A DNA stretch of 64,000 nt from Ceratothoa steindachneri (taxonomy: Eukaryota > Arthropoda > Malacostraca > Isopoda > Cymothoidae), in NCBI GenBank assembly GCA_963969495.1, contig OZ018319.1:201226736-201290735 (forward strand), written 5' to 3'. The translations under genes and the position numbers were made by a program. A model generated the notes under the pieces. That model ran no database searches. It saw only the letters and a program-made list of their open reading frames with translations, and had not been told where the DNA came from. Positions 44,548 through 58,161 of the stretch are shown here, one piece after another. The first letter of the stretch is position 1; each line of letters begins with the position of its first letter.

Positions 44548-45178
44548 TCAACCTAATCGTAACATCCCTAAATTTCTGCCCAAAATGTATTAGTTTTACC
44601 TTTTAACCAAATTTTAAATATGAAAACACTATCCATCGCCTTCTCGTAAAAAATTAACCCCCTAAACCAGGCATTGTATATTCAATTGGTTGCAATAATT
44701 GTGAAAAATGCTATTATGGACAGACAAGTAAAGAATTGAATGTTAGAGTTAAACAGCACCAAACTAATGTTCGTAATTCTTGTCAACAATTTGAATTATT
44801 TATACATATCTATAGTCAGGATTATACTATTAATTGGAATAGTGCTAAACCTATTATTAAATGTACAAACTACATTTCAAGAAATATTTTGGAATGTATC
44901 TTTATTAATACTTTCCCAAATTTTAATATTAGCCCTGGATTGTTTAGCCTAGATCCTATCATATCTAATTATATTAAATCACAAATTAAAGTGTTTAAAG
45001 AATTTGTACCCCCTATTTAGGGTTTTGATGCAGGTAGCCATTTTAACCCCCCACTCCTTACTATTTAAGACATTGTCTGTCCTGACCTACGTTATTCCAT
45101 GAAGAGGTCGTTTAGAATAAAGACGAAAGCGCTCGGAATCGTTTTTCCATTTTCCTTGTGGGTGTTATTTATCATAAT
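44548..45178 (+). repeat. Inverted second copy of the PLE 1 3' part
   Basis: Plus-strand copy of the segment 42898-43560 (reverse strand): 'NRNIPKF', 'MNVRVKQHQTNVRNSCQQFE' and the same 3' UTR including GACGAAAGCGCTCGGAATC and GTGGGTGTTATTTATCAT. It keeps better residues than the minus copy in places. Together the two give PLE 1 long inverted termini. Confidence 0.85.
45095..45135 (+). ncRNA. Hammerhead-like core in PLE 1 tail (plus copy)
   Basis: CATGAAGAGGTCGTTTAGAA then TAAAGACGAAAGCGC; GTC..(loop)..GAC could pair as stem II. Same reservations as for the minus copy. Confidence 0.3.
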
Positions 45179-45210
45179 TTTGACTCACGTGCAAGTTTTG
45201 AGTTTCTTTT

Positions 45211-45282
<72 letters not shown>
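45211..45282. repeat. (CA)n-(TA)n microsatellite at the right side of PLE 1
   Basis: CA to about 45225, then TA to 45282. Confidence 0.95.
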
Positions 45283-45286
<4 letters not shown>

Positions 45287-45469
45287 ATAACAATTGCTTT
45301 ATTTCACAATCAGGAAATCAATGTAAAGAAATTTTACAAATATTATAAACATCTCAACCATTAAAAATTATGAATTCCTTAAAAAATGTCATGCATTACA
45401 TTTTAAATATATGTTTATAGTTATATTAAATATTTTATCCTCAGTTTCTAAATTTATAAAAGTGGAGCT

Positions 45470-48245
45470 CAAAAGAGGAAGACGAAGCAGAAATCTGAAG
45501 AAGAGCTTAAAAAGTTACAAAAATTAGAAAGATTCTTAACAAAGACATATAAAGTGCCTGATGATATTCATGTGATATTCATCCCATTCCCGATACAGAA
45601 CCTGGTACATCTAGTTCTTTCTATAGAATCTGCTTCGACAAATGAGGCAAGGAGTATTCAGATTTACAAACCAGATTAGTACAAGCACAGATGATTCAAT
45701 ATAAAAAAACAAACGATGATGTTGAGCTATGGAGTAATTTAAGCAAAGATTGCATTATATAATGGGTAGGAAAAGGTCCGTCAGAGTGTCAGCACTCAAA
45801 TGGTTCATTTGAAAAGTCAAAGAAGTTTTTTGGAAACCAAGACAGATATTGTTCAAAGAGCTTGCTCTATTCCAAACGGACTAATAGCGAAAAGTACTGC
45901 AGAGAATGCTTAGTATATTCACCAGAAAATGGTCGTGTATACCATTTTTTTTTGTGCAAACTCTTTTCAACTTCTTCTACACCATTATCATCAGATGGAT
46001 TTTGTGATTGACACAACACTGATTTAGTTCAAAGTCGTGAAAACTCTGTAGACCATATAACAACTTCAGTAACATATCTTACAAGAAAACGTGGCTCAAC
46101 AATTGATTGCCAACTAGCAGAACAGATAAATAATAAACGGTAGAACTGGAAACATGTTCTTGAACGAGTTGTGGCAGTCATAATTACTCTGGCAGAGCGT
46201 GGTTTACCTTTTAGAGGAGATGAGGAAATATTTGGTTCTAATCACAATGGCAATTACCTTGGATTACTTGAACCTATTGGGAAATTTGATCCTTTTCTAG
46301 CAAAATATATAAAAAAATTAGGGAATTAAGGATCAGGTGTCACATCTTATCTTTCTAAAACAATATTTGATGAATTTATCCAAATGATGGCAAATAAAGT
46401 AAGAGAATCAATCTTGGATGATTTAGCAACTGCAGGGTACTTCAGTTTATCTGTAGATTTCACTCCATACTGGTCCCATCTTGATTAGCTCACTAATATT
46501 GTAAGGCATGTTTCACCAGATGATGGGCTCCCTATTGAACATTTTCTAACCTTCACTGAGATGGGTAGCCACACAGGGGAAAGTATGGCTAACATGGTGA
46601 TTGACTACCTTACAAATGAATGCAAAATAGATTTTAGTAAGTGTCGAGGCCAGTCAGATGATAATGCTGCCAATATATCTGACAAATACAAGGGTATGCA
46701 AGAAATAATATTTAAGGTTAATAAGTATGCTATGATATTCTATGTGCCAGTCATTCCTTGAATCTTGTTGGTAGATCAGCAGTTGACCGTTGCTTAGATG
46801 CAGTAAAATCTTTTGGAATTGTTCAAGAAATATATCATTTATTTTCATCATCTACACATAGCTGGGCAGTACCGTTGTCATTCTTCAAAGATGATTCAGA
46901 AGTTCCAAGGTCTTTGTCAAAGACTAGATAGGAATCACATTCAATGGCCACAAGTGCTATACTTGATAGTTAGGATGGAATAATTTATGCATTGCATCAG
47001 CTGCATATTGATACTGCAGAGAAGGGCGAAACAAGAAATCAAGTAATAAACATTTTGAATAAAATGAAGGAGGTAGAATTTATAGAAATGTTATACTTGT
47101 GGAGTTATTTGTTGGATGAAGTTCTCAAGACAAGTCAATCACTGCAAGACCCCCAAATTAGCCTAGATGTATGTAGGAAATTGTACCTTAGATTTACTTT
47201 AGAGAGTTTGGACTCTAAGGAAGCAATCAAATTCTCTCTTCGTACTCTTCCTCGAGCAGGACTACACCTCGTTGAAGACACCCCTATACGTACTTTTGAT
47301 AGCCTATTTGTTCTATGATGCTGTTTGAATTTGCTGCTGTAGAGTAAGCACTAACCAGGAAGTTTTGGTTTATCTGGAAGGTGTGTTAAGAATTTATCTA
47401 GGGCACTTTTAAAATTTTCAATTTATCCGCTTAAATCTGTCAGCATTCGAGGTTGGGTATTGAATAATCTAGCGCTTTATCGGAATAAAGAGTTATGTTT
47501 CCCTTTCGGATTTTGTTACAGGTTCCAAAGATCTTTTTGATCATTTTGTCGAACAGGCAAGAAAAACAGATCTAGAAGAAGGCATATAGATGATATAGGT
47601 GAAGATGAAGATGATACTTTAGAGAAACTATAGCCAAGAAAAAAGTTAAGAATCAAAACATTTATGCCTGTGATGGATGCATTAGAGTGAGATCTGGCAC
47701 AAAGGGCATCAGTATAGAATGATGCTGCAAAAAAAGGTTTCATTCTTAACAAAATTAGATGCTACAGAATAAGACATTGTGAGGAGTTAGTGCTTTGTGC
47801 CAAACATATCCTGAAAGATGTGGATATGAACCTTATTGGAGAACTCAAGCATTTTCATCAATATGTTAGACATAGTCAAAGCCATGGTTCACATGAACAT
47901 GATAGTCTGACACATCAGGCAAGACCTGTACCAAGTAATATTTAACGATCATGTCCAATCAGCATTCCCTAGTGTAGAAGCAATTTTGAGAATGTTCATT
48001 AGTATGATGATTGCAAATTGCTCTGGAGAAAGATCCTTTTCTCAGCTGAAGGGGATAAAAAATGAATTTAGAACAACAATGACTTAAGATAAATTACGTT
48101 CCCTCAGTCTCTTGTGGATAGAAAGGGACAAACTACGCAGTTTATCATTTAATGATATCTTCAGTGACTTTGCTCTGGCAAAGGAAAGAAAGAAAGTATT
48201 TAGTTTAGATCATGTTTGTGTTGTTTGTATATACATTATATAATA
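45470..48245 (+). pseudogene. hAT transposase (ZMYM1/DUF4371-like), pseudogene
   Basis: N-terminal 'SGAQKRKTKQKSEEELKKLQ' (45463) is a common start of this group. A TTF/BED-like zinc region follows ('CRECLVYSPENGRVY', 45900-45940), then 'GSTIDCQLAEQINNK' and 'VVAVIITLAERGLPFRGDEE' of the DUF4371 part (46170-46225). Catalytic-domain blocks: 'YFSLSVDFTPYWSHLD' (46440-46488) and 'CRGQSDDNAANISDKYKGMQ' (46640-46700). The dimerisation end reads 'ANCSGERSFSQLKGIKNEFR' (48013-48072) and 'SLSLLWIERDKLRS'. Stops and frameshifts occur throughout, and 47330-47510 does not align. The source of cut-and-paste activity for this element is lost. Confidence 0.85.
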
Positions 48246-48668
48246 AATCTTGATAAAATTATACAATTTAATGTGTATTGGGTAGATGCATTAATATAAT
48301 TAGTCCTTATAGCAAGTTTCTTGAGACTAGATTATAGGCCTCTATAAATTGTGTTTCTAAAAGAATTTTGTTATTTTACCAAAGTGTTTGCATTATTAAG
48401 TTTGTTATGAATAAAAAATAATTAAGTTAGAGGTTAATAATTATCTCACTATTAATATACTTTTTCTTAATTATATTTCACTTCAACAATTACTTTGATG
48501 AAATGCCTATTTTTTCAAGTGCAAATGGCTTTAGATCGAGAGTTACCGTATAACATATTAAACACAAATAACAGCGACAATTTGTCGCTGACATAGGTCA
48601 TCTGGACATATAAAGGGCCTTATTATCTTAAATAGCTTAGGGCCTCATCAAATCTAAATCCGGCCTTG

Positions 48669-48676
48669 CCCTACAG
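48669..48676. repeat. hAT target-site duplication, right
   Basis: CCCTACAG, matches 41949-41956. Confidence 0.88.
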
Positions 48677-49367
<691 letters not shown>

Positions 49368-49539
49368 AGTAGTAGTAAAAGGAGAACAAGCACTGAATTC
49401 AACATATATTGGCCAACGTTTCGGGTTCTGGACCCATCTACTGGGCTAGAAGAATAACTAGCTAACACTATATTCTTTCTAGCAACCAATTACATAGACT
49501 AGAAAACAAACAAATAGGACTAAATCAAAGCTTTCCTAT

Positions 49540-50497
49540 TTGCAAATTTTAAAATTTCATTCAGTCAGTTCACAGCTTTCTCCGAATCAGGTAATATGTG
49601 ATACTGTATTTATTTGGGGTCCCTTGTTATTCTTAATTTATATTAATGATCTTGACATAGGTATAAGTAGTGACCTGAGTAAATTTGCTGATGATACTAA
49701 GCTAGGTAGGGCCATTAGGGCTGATTCTGATGCTGTTGTAATGCAGGAGGAATTGACCATTCTGTCCAATTGGGCCGAGAAATGGCAAATGAAGTTTAAC
49801 ATAGACAAATGTAGTGTACTTAGTATAGGTAAAATTAATCAATTGAATAGTTATAAATTAAATGGGAGAATTTTAGGGAGGACCGATTGTGAGAGGGACT
49901 TGGGTATTTTGGTAAGTTCAGACCGTCGTCCTAGAAAGCAATGCCTAAATGCTAAGAATAAAGCTAATAGGATATTTAGGATTCATTAGGAGGAGTGTAA
50001 GCAATAAGAGTGCTGAAGTCATTCTAAAACTGTATCTGGCGCTAGTTAGGCCTCATCTAGACTATGCAGTACAATTTTGGTCACCATATTATAGGAAGGA
50101 TATTGATTTGCTTGAGTCTGTGCAGAGAAGGATGACAAAGATGATTGGTGGGCTAAGGAACTTACCTTATGGTGAAAGGCTCAGAAAACTAAATCTACAT
50201 ACATTGGAAAGAAGAAGAGTCAGAGGGGAATTGATTGAAGTCTTCAAATGGGTAAAAGGATATAATAAAGGGGATCTGGGTAAGGTTCTTATACTTAGTG
50301 AACATGACAGGACACGTAGCAATGGGTTTAAGCTTGATAAGTATAGGTTTAGGAAGGAGATTGGGAGGAATTGGTTTACAAATCGTGTGGTAGATGAATG
50401 GAATAGGCTCACTAGACATGTGATAGAAGCCTCCTCTCAGGGTAGTTTTAAGAATAGATTAGATAAATATATGGATGAAGCTGCTAGATGGGACTGA
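49540..50497 (+). pseudogene. CR1-like LINE ORF2, 5'-truncated RT
   Basis: The best preserved LINE here. 'WGPLLFLIYINDLDIGI' (RT block before the active site), 'SKFADDTKLGRA' with the F-A-D-D box (49680-49715), 'WAEKWQMKFNIDKCSVLSIG', then after a frameshift near 49975 'VRPHLDYAVQFWSPYYRKDI', 'LESVQRRMTKMIGGLRNLPY', 'ERRRVRGELIEVFKWVKGYN', 'RNWFTNRVVDEWNRLTRHV' and 'FKNRLDKYMDEA' to a TGA (50495). This is the CR1-group RT C-terminus. Endonuclease and early RT are missing, and the block normally reading 'VPQGSVLGPLLF' is damaged. One frameshift only, so it is a fairly young copy. Confidence 0.9.
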
Positions 50498-51005
50498 CTT
50501 TTTTTTATGTACATATGAATATATTTTTCTAAGGAGTTGGGAGATTATATTTTGCTGTTGCATGAATGGACATAATCCTCTGGATGCATTTTATGTATAT
50601 TGTAGATTAGATCTGACGAACTCCTGTAAAGGGTGACAATGTTGATGACTTTTCTCTGGTAAGAAATCTTTTGTGTGTTGACTGGAACAGGAGCTGCCAA
50701 GTGTAGGCCATGAATGGTCTTTTGCAGTCTCCTTCTTTTCTTATGTTCTTAATAGTGTTGCTTTATAAGAGTGAATGGTGTGTTACTGAACAAGGTATTT
50801 TATCGGAAATGTGAAAGAGAGTAAATGAGTTGCAGCAAAGAAAACCCCAGGTGCCGCAAAACGCCAGCCTTTTACTTACAATGTATTCAAACCTACATTG
50901 ATTCTTTCGAAGATTTGAAATCACCAAGTATGATTTGCTATTTTTAGGCATTTTCGTTGCACTTTATTTCTTACTTTAAGATTAATTTAAGTCAGGATAG
51001 GCTGG
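50498..51005 (+). other. LINE 3' UTR and spacer
   Basis: Probably includes the 3' UTR of the preceding LINE; no gene. Confidence 0.4.
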
Positions 51006-51030
51006 TTAGGTTAGGTTAGGTTAGGTTAGG
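51006..51030 (+). repeat. Interstitial (TTAGG)5, arthropod telomere-type repeat
   Basis: Five exact TTAGG units within non-telomeric sequence. Confidence 0.9.
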
Positions 51031-53053
51031 TCTATCTTGGTATATCTTCATTTCTGACGGAATTAAAAATAAATTCATTCATGGCAGTTCAAAATACATA
51101 AAATAACCTTTTTTGTGAACCCAACTATGGTCTATTCTGCACTATACTAATTCACCTGCTAATTATTATTATTTTAATGGAAACTATTCTGGCTACGTCA
51201 AATAATTAATTGTAAATTTTATCTTACTTGACAATAACGAGCAAACTTAATATTAAATAGAACGCTTTGAATGCATAAATTTGGAGAATAAAAGATGGCC
51301 ATCTGCTGAACCGGTTCCTCCTCTAAAGTTAAAATTTATTAACAAGTCATTTTCCAGCAGCCTACAAATCCATATAGCTGGTATTTAAAGACCATAAACA
51401 CCAAAACCTTTTTCGCTATGGTAAAAATTTAAATAAAGTTATATGCTTTTCTTTAAAATTAGAAAATTATTTACTTGGGTCAAAAAACAGATAATTGGAG
51501 TCTTTAGTCTGTGCTGTGGCGGATTTTAGGCAGCGCGCAGGCAACGCTCGTTTCAAAGTTTAGCACAATTTAGGAGTACATCAAAACATCAAAGCCTTGC
51601 TTCATTATGGCTATAGTTATAGTTATATCATTTAAGTTATCTCACAATTATAACATAATAATTGGGAAAAAACTATGGAACTTATTTATTTTAACCAATT
51701 AAATGAGAAATTGTATCTCCGTTTTATTGATAAACTAATGAAGGTTTCTTCTTCTACACAGCTATGCTTCGTTGCATCTCGTTATTATCAATTTCATGCC
51801 ATAATTTTAATATTTTATTCATTAACTCACGTCAGTATATTTTTCCCACTGCCGATGGCAAACATTTTTCTTTCAGTGATTCATAAATCTGAACGGGATA
51901 TAGAACAAACTATTAGGAGGTCACCTATTCTTAGTAATGAATTTGGGCGTATTACCATTCAAAAAAACCTGTTTAGCTTTACTTGTATGTGAAAGTGACC
52001 CATCTTGCTTAAATTAAAAATCATTTTGTGGATAAAGGCGACGGCAGTTTGGTAGCAATTTTAAAAGTTTATGTAATTTACGGAATTTACTTTCATCTTA
52101 TTGGTATCAATTAAATGAAAATTAGTTTTACCTTTCTAAGAAACACTGTTTATGAAAATCGTAATGTCTCATGAAACAGTTTATTCAATCATTTTGACGA
52201 TTTCGTGCAATTTCTAATATATTTTTCTTCTTAATCATGAACACGATCTTCTTAATAAATCTGTTCTTTCTCTAACTTTTCCCTAGTATGCCGACTGCAG
52301 GACGTTGTGTGAAGTTCTGAGACCTTGAAAAACACGATATAATGAACTATTTACTTAATTAACCCCACAAATTAAAAATTTATCAACCAATTTCTGTATT
52401 TTTCTTCTTTTTTTCATGTTTTCAGTTTTCTTAGATATGAGAATATTTGAATGGTTTTAAGGTCAACGAGTTTACTACACGTTCCACAAAACTTCTACCA
52501 GGATTCTGATTTTGGAAAATTGTGACTTACCACAAATAAGTGGTTGGTTGAATTTCTTAAAAAACAGATTTTATTATTTATGGAACTGATATTTTCGGCT
52601 TTTGTTGCTGCTTTTTGTCTGCTCTTTCTAGTTTCCTGGGGATACTACAACAGGATGTCTAGCGTGCATCTCTTCCTGGAAACTCCTGTATTAATCTCCC
52701 ACTGCGCCATCCTTTGTTAATGTAGCAAGTTTTATCACAGCTGATCTTTTTTTGAAAACGTCAGGGTATGTAGACTAAAGGTACAAACGATATGTAGTTT
52801 GCAAACTCAAGCGGCGCTATTATGCACAGGCCTACAATCTGCCAAAGACCGAAAATAAAATTGATATTTGCTTTTTGACAAAAGTATGAGGTTTTATAAA
52901 TTGGGAATAAAGCATAAATGATATTTGCTTTGAATTTTAAAACTCAAGAGACGAGGCTTTGTCATATTTTTTTTTATGCTGTCTATATACGTATAAATAT
53001 TGATGAGATGTGAGTAGTTTAAAATGAGAGCTCTGGGTTGGGGATATCCGATA
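51031..53053. other. 2 kb AT-rich spacer
   Basis: No supported gene; a 105-codon frame at 51675-51992 has no recognisable domain. Confidence 0.35.
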
Positions 53054-53055
53054 TA

Positions 53056-53930
53056 CGATGGGCAGTCAATAAATTTTGCGAATCGGTAGGACAAAACAGA
53101 GGAAGGGGGATGGCTGTTTGTGAGGGTGTTAGGACAAGTTATGACAAGTCAGGACCTGCAGCTGCACGCTCCTGACTCGTCTATTTAAGAAGCAGTAACT
53201 GATCGCAGATCGTCAGTCACAAAGTTTTCAACAATGGTTGAGCACCGCGCAGTGATCAAAAGAGATCCATGAATGAATGGTTGCAGTGTACACCGACACC
53301 ACCCCTTCCTATGCAACCATTGCTCGCTGGAATAGGGAGTTCCTCCATGGTCGTGAGTCCCTTGAAGATGACCCCCGTCCAGGATGCCCGTCAGACGTGA
53401 CTAACGAGGACAATGTGGCCCGTGTGGAGAGGATGATCCTCGAAAATCCACGGGTGAAGGTCGAAGAAATCGAGCGAGAACTTGGAATATCACATGGAAA
53501 TGTTATCAACATCATTCACGACAATTTGGACATGACCAAGGTCTCTGGCCGTTGGGTCCCTAGGAACCTCACGCCCCATGATCGACTTCAACGTCATTAA
53601 AATTCGGAGGCTAGAGTTGCACAAGCTGCCCTGCGCGAGTGCGGATTCAAGGAGCCAGATATGGCCCCTAGCGACTACCTTTTATTCCGCCAGCTCAAGG
53701 CTGCACTGCGTGGACGCCGGTTTGGGGACGATGAAGATGTCCAGCTTGCCGTCCAGGAGTGGATTGAACAGCAGTCGGGAGATTTCTGGTTGTCGGGAAT
53801 TCGAAGCCTCAGGGACAAGGGGCGCAAGTGCTTTGAAGTCGAGGGTAGTTATATTGAAAAATAATAAAACATTTTTCCTCATATCTCGTTTCCTTATATC
53901 CGAATTGCAAAACTTATTGACCGCTCCTCG
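53056..53930 (+). mobile_element. Mariner deletion derivative with ~30-bp TIRs
   Basis: Left end CGATGGGCAGTCAATAAATT (53056) and right end read inward CGAGGAGCGGTCAATAAGTT (from 53930) continue into TTTGC..A.TCGG, an imperfect ~30-bp inverted repeat. TA flanks both sides (53054-53055, 53931-53932). At 875 bp it is about 400 bp short of a full mariner. Confidence 0.85.
53277..53864 (+). pseudogene. Mariner transposase lacking its catalytic centre
   Basis: The DNA-binding half is well kept: 'DTTPSYATIARWNREFLHGR', 'SLEDDPRPGCPSDVTNEDN', 'VEEIERELGISHGNVINIIH', 'VSGRWVPRNLTPHDRLQR' (53277-53600). It then jumps to 'ARVAQAALRECGFKEPDMAP' and 'PSDYLLFRQLKAALRGRRFG' (53620-53710), ending 'WLSGIRSLRDKGRKCFEVEG' before a TAA. 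The region with the first two catalytic Asp residues is deleted; the third Asp remains in APSDYLLF. A frameshift lies at the junction near 53600. A truncated DNA-binding protein could compete for the ends, but that is speculation. Confidence 0.85.
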
Positions 53931-53932
53931 TA

Positions 53933-55359
53933 TTTGCTACTCCGCACCGCAAAAACTGGCAACCTTCTGCCGAGCGGGTTTTTTCCAATGTGGAGTACGC
54001 AACAAAGTCCGTCATTTCAATTGTGATCCCCTTTCAGCCAGAGGTACGTAGTTCAGGTAGTGATAAAATTAGGCTTTAAAAAGGAAAAAAGAGAGTAATC
54101 CATATTTTTGTTCTAGCTACCCTCCTTCAACATTTACAAATAATTTTGGTTTCGTTTTGTTTTTCTTCTTTTCGAATATTGTCTTCTCCATTTAATTCAA
54201 TCTAATTTTTGCCTACCCTGAGACTCAACTACCGACCGCCATATTCATGAGTTTATTTTTGCTCTCCCATTGATGTGAAAGAAGGAGGTTGGTGCTTGTA
54301 GCGAGAGAGATGAGGATGCTTGATTATGGCGGGGGTCACCAGTTCCAAGTTAGAACAAATATTTATTCTCTGCTATATGAATCCATGTTTTGCATTCGAG
54401 TTCGTTTGAGGATGTTAACCAAGTAAATAAATTCGTATTTGGATTTATAATGAAGTTGATAAAAATAACTTCGTTTTGAACTTGACGTTTATCAGGATAA
54501 ATGATAGGAGTCGGTGAGTTTAAATCCATTTTTCGGTGGCTGGATTAAATGTGAATGCGAATGGAAAGATTTGTGAATCTTATCCACCGAAGACTGGTTG
54601 AGGAAGTGAGTTAAAATTCCTTCTTCGGTGGATGGAACCCAACGTGAAAATGAATGATCGACTGTGCGAGTCCTTATGTACATTCATATAAATGAATTTA
54701 TACAAATATTTAGCGAAAATAAAAAATAATTTGAAGCATCCTTAATCTGCAATTAAATTCTCCATTATATCTGCCTCAATTTAGCGAAAAAATAATGCGA
54801 AAGTTAATTTATTTGTATATTTTATGACTCACATGTCTTTGCGCGTCAGTTATCTTAATATTAAGCTTTTCTATTAACTTTTGGCTGTGATTTAAGTATA
54901 TTTTATTGATTCGGTATTTTTCATACTATTTGAGAGACTTAATTTAGCGGGCTTATAGAATATAACAATATAGATTTGGTAAGAAAGCACACAAAAAACA
55001 ATAAACACTAAGGTAGCATTAATATTTTTGTTTAACATAGGTAGGTAGGGATATTCGAGCCATGAACCATGAATCGTAAAGGAGATCTTGCAACCGGATA
55101 AATGAAATGCAAACAAAGATCAGCATGACAATGACTGGTGACACCGAAGTGCTGAGAAGCCGGTGTTTCTTTAGGGAAAGGGGTGTGTGTTCTGGTTGTA
55201 TTGTTTTTACATCAACCAAAAACGATTATTGAACACGTGTTGACTGTAAAGGGGGAGGGGGGGGAATGCTACCGTTCCACGTCAGGGGATATGAGAGTTG
55301 TTCCATAGGGAGCACTAGTGCCACAGGAACATGGTCCGAAGGAGTCGGGAAAAGGTAGA
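53933..55359. other. Unassigned spacer
   Basis: Includes a weak tandem duplication (54514-54590 and 54607-54672; GTGAGTT..AAAT..CTTCGGTGG) and a G-run at 55250-55265. No gene recognised. Confidence 0.35.
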
Positions 55360-56910
55360 AAGAAATATAATCAACGTTCTCTGATTGGTTAAAAGTAGCA
55401 ATCAATAAAATGATCTATATAAGGTTGGGTGAAGCTATCAAGCATAAAATAACGTTCACTTATTGATTAAAAGTAGCAATCAAGAAAATCATCGTTATCT
55501 GATTGGCTAAAAGTAGCAATTAAGAAAACATTTTCCTCTGATTGGTTGAAGCTATCAATCATGAAATCATCGTTCGCTCTTTGATTAAGAGAATCAATCA
55601 AAACAATTAATTTTCTGTGATATGCTCTAAGTAGCAATCAAAAATATAATCTTTTCTGATTGATTGAAGGTATGGGGAAGAAATCATCGTTCTTTAATTG
55701 CTTAAAAGTAGCAATCAAGAAAATTATCTTTCTCTGATTGGTTGAAGCTATCAAGCATTAAATCATCGCTCTCTCATGAAATCATCATTTTCTCATTGAT
55801 TGATAGAAGCAATCAATGAAATCTATTTTATATGATTGGGTATAAGTAGCAATCAAGAAAATCTTCTTTTTTTCTGATTGATAGAAGGTATGGGAAAGAA
55901 ATCATAGTTCTCTCATTGATTAAAAGTAGCAATGAATAAAATCATTTTTCTCTGATTGGTTAAAGCTATCGAACATTAATTTAACGTTCTCTCATTGATT
56001 AAAAATATCAATCAAGAAAATCATCGTTCTTTGATTGGCTAAAAGTAGCAATCAAGGAAATCATCTTTCTCTGATTGTTTGAAGCTAACAAACATTAAAT
56101 CATCATTCGCTTATTGGTTAAAAGTAGTAATGGATTAAATCATCGTTCTCTGATTGGCTAAAAGCAGCAATCAAGAAAATCAGATTCGTTTGATAGGTTG
56201 AAGCTATCAACGTTCTCTCATTGATTAAAAATAGCAATTAAGAAAATCATCTTTCTCTGATTGTTGAAGCTATCAAGCATGAAATCATCCTATACTCATT
56301 GATTAAAAGTAGAAATCAAGAAAACCACCTTTCTCAGATTGGTCCAAACTATCAAGCTTGAAATCATCGTTCTCTCATTGTTGAAAGGAGAAATGAAGAA
56401 AATAATTTTTCTCTGATTGGTTGAGGCTATCGAACATTAATTTAACGTTCTCTCATTGATTAAATATATCAATCAAGAAAATCATCGTCCTGTGATTGGC
56501 TTAAAGTAGCAATCAAGGAAATCATCTTTCTATGATTGTTTAAAGCTAACAAACATGAAATCATCTTTATCTCATTGATTAAAAGTAGCAATCAAAAAAA
56601 ACATCTTTTTCTAATTGGGTGAAGCTGTCAATCATGAAAGGATCTTTCTCTCATTGATTGAAAGGGGCAATTAAGAAAATCATCTTTCTCTGAATGGCTA
56701 AACGTAGCAATCAAGAAACTCATCTTTCTCGTATAGGTTGAAGCTATCAAGAGAGAAATCATCGTTCTATCCTTGATTGAAAGTATCAACAAGAAAATCA
56801 TCTTGCTCTGATTGGTTGAAGCTATCAAGCATGAAATCAGCGTTCTCTCATTGAGTAAAAGTATCAATCAAGAAAATCATTTCTCTCTGATTAGTTGTTG
56901 CTTTAAGTAT

Positions 56911-57767
<857 letters not shown>

Positions 57768-58161
57768 AAGTATGTAATCATCGTTCTCTCATTAAATAAA
57801 AGTAGCAATCATGAACAACATTTTTCTCGTATTGGTTGAAGCTATCAAGCAATAAATTGTCGTTCTTTCATTGATTAAAAGTATTAATCAAGAAAATGAT
57901 CTTTCTCTGATTGATTGAAGCTAGCAAACATGAAAATGTTGCTCTCTCATTGATTAAAGTAGCAATCAGGAAAATTACCGTTCTCTGATTGTTTGAAGCT
58001 ATCAAGCATGAAATCATCGTTCTAAACATTGATTAAAAGTTTAAATCAAGAAAATCATCGTTCTCTGATTGGCTAAAAGTATCAATCAAGAAATCATCTT
58101 ATTCTGATAGGTTGAAGCTAGCAAGCTTGCAATCATCGTTCTCTCATTGAATAAAGGTAGC

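Larger units (their letters stand above)
41957..48668 (+). mobile_element. hAT DNA transposon (6.7 kb with nested insertions)
   Basis: Left end TAGTGCCGGATTTACG and right end read inward CAAGGCCGGATTTAGA share GCCGGATTTA, the usual CAGxGCCGGATTTA hAT end. An exact 8-bp duplication CCCTACAG flanks it. The transposase (45470-48245) is inside on the plus strand. About 2.3 kb of the length is a Penelope-like insertion (42898-45178) plus TA arrays. Confidence 0.88.
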
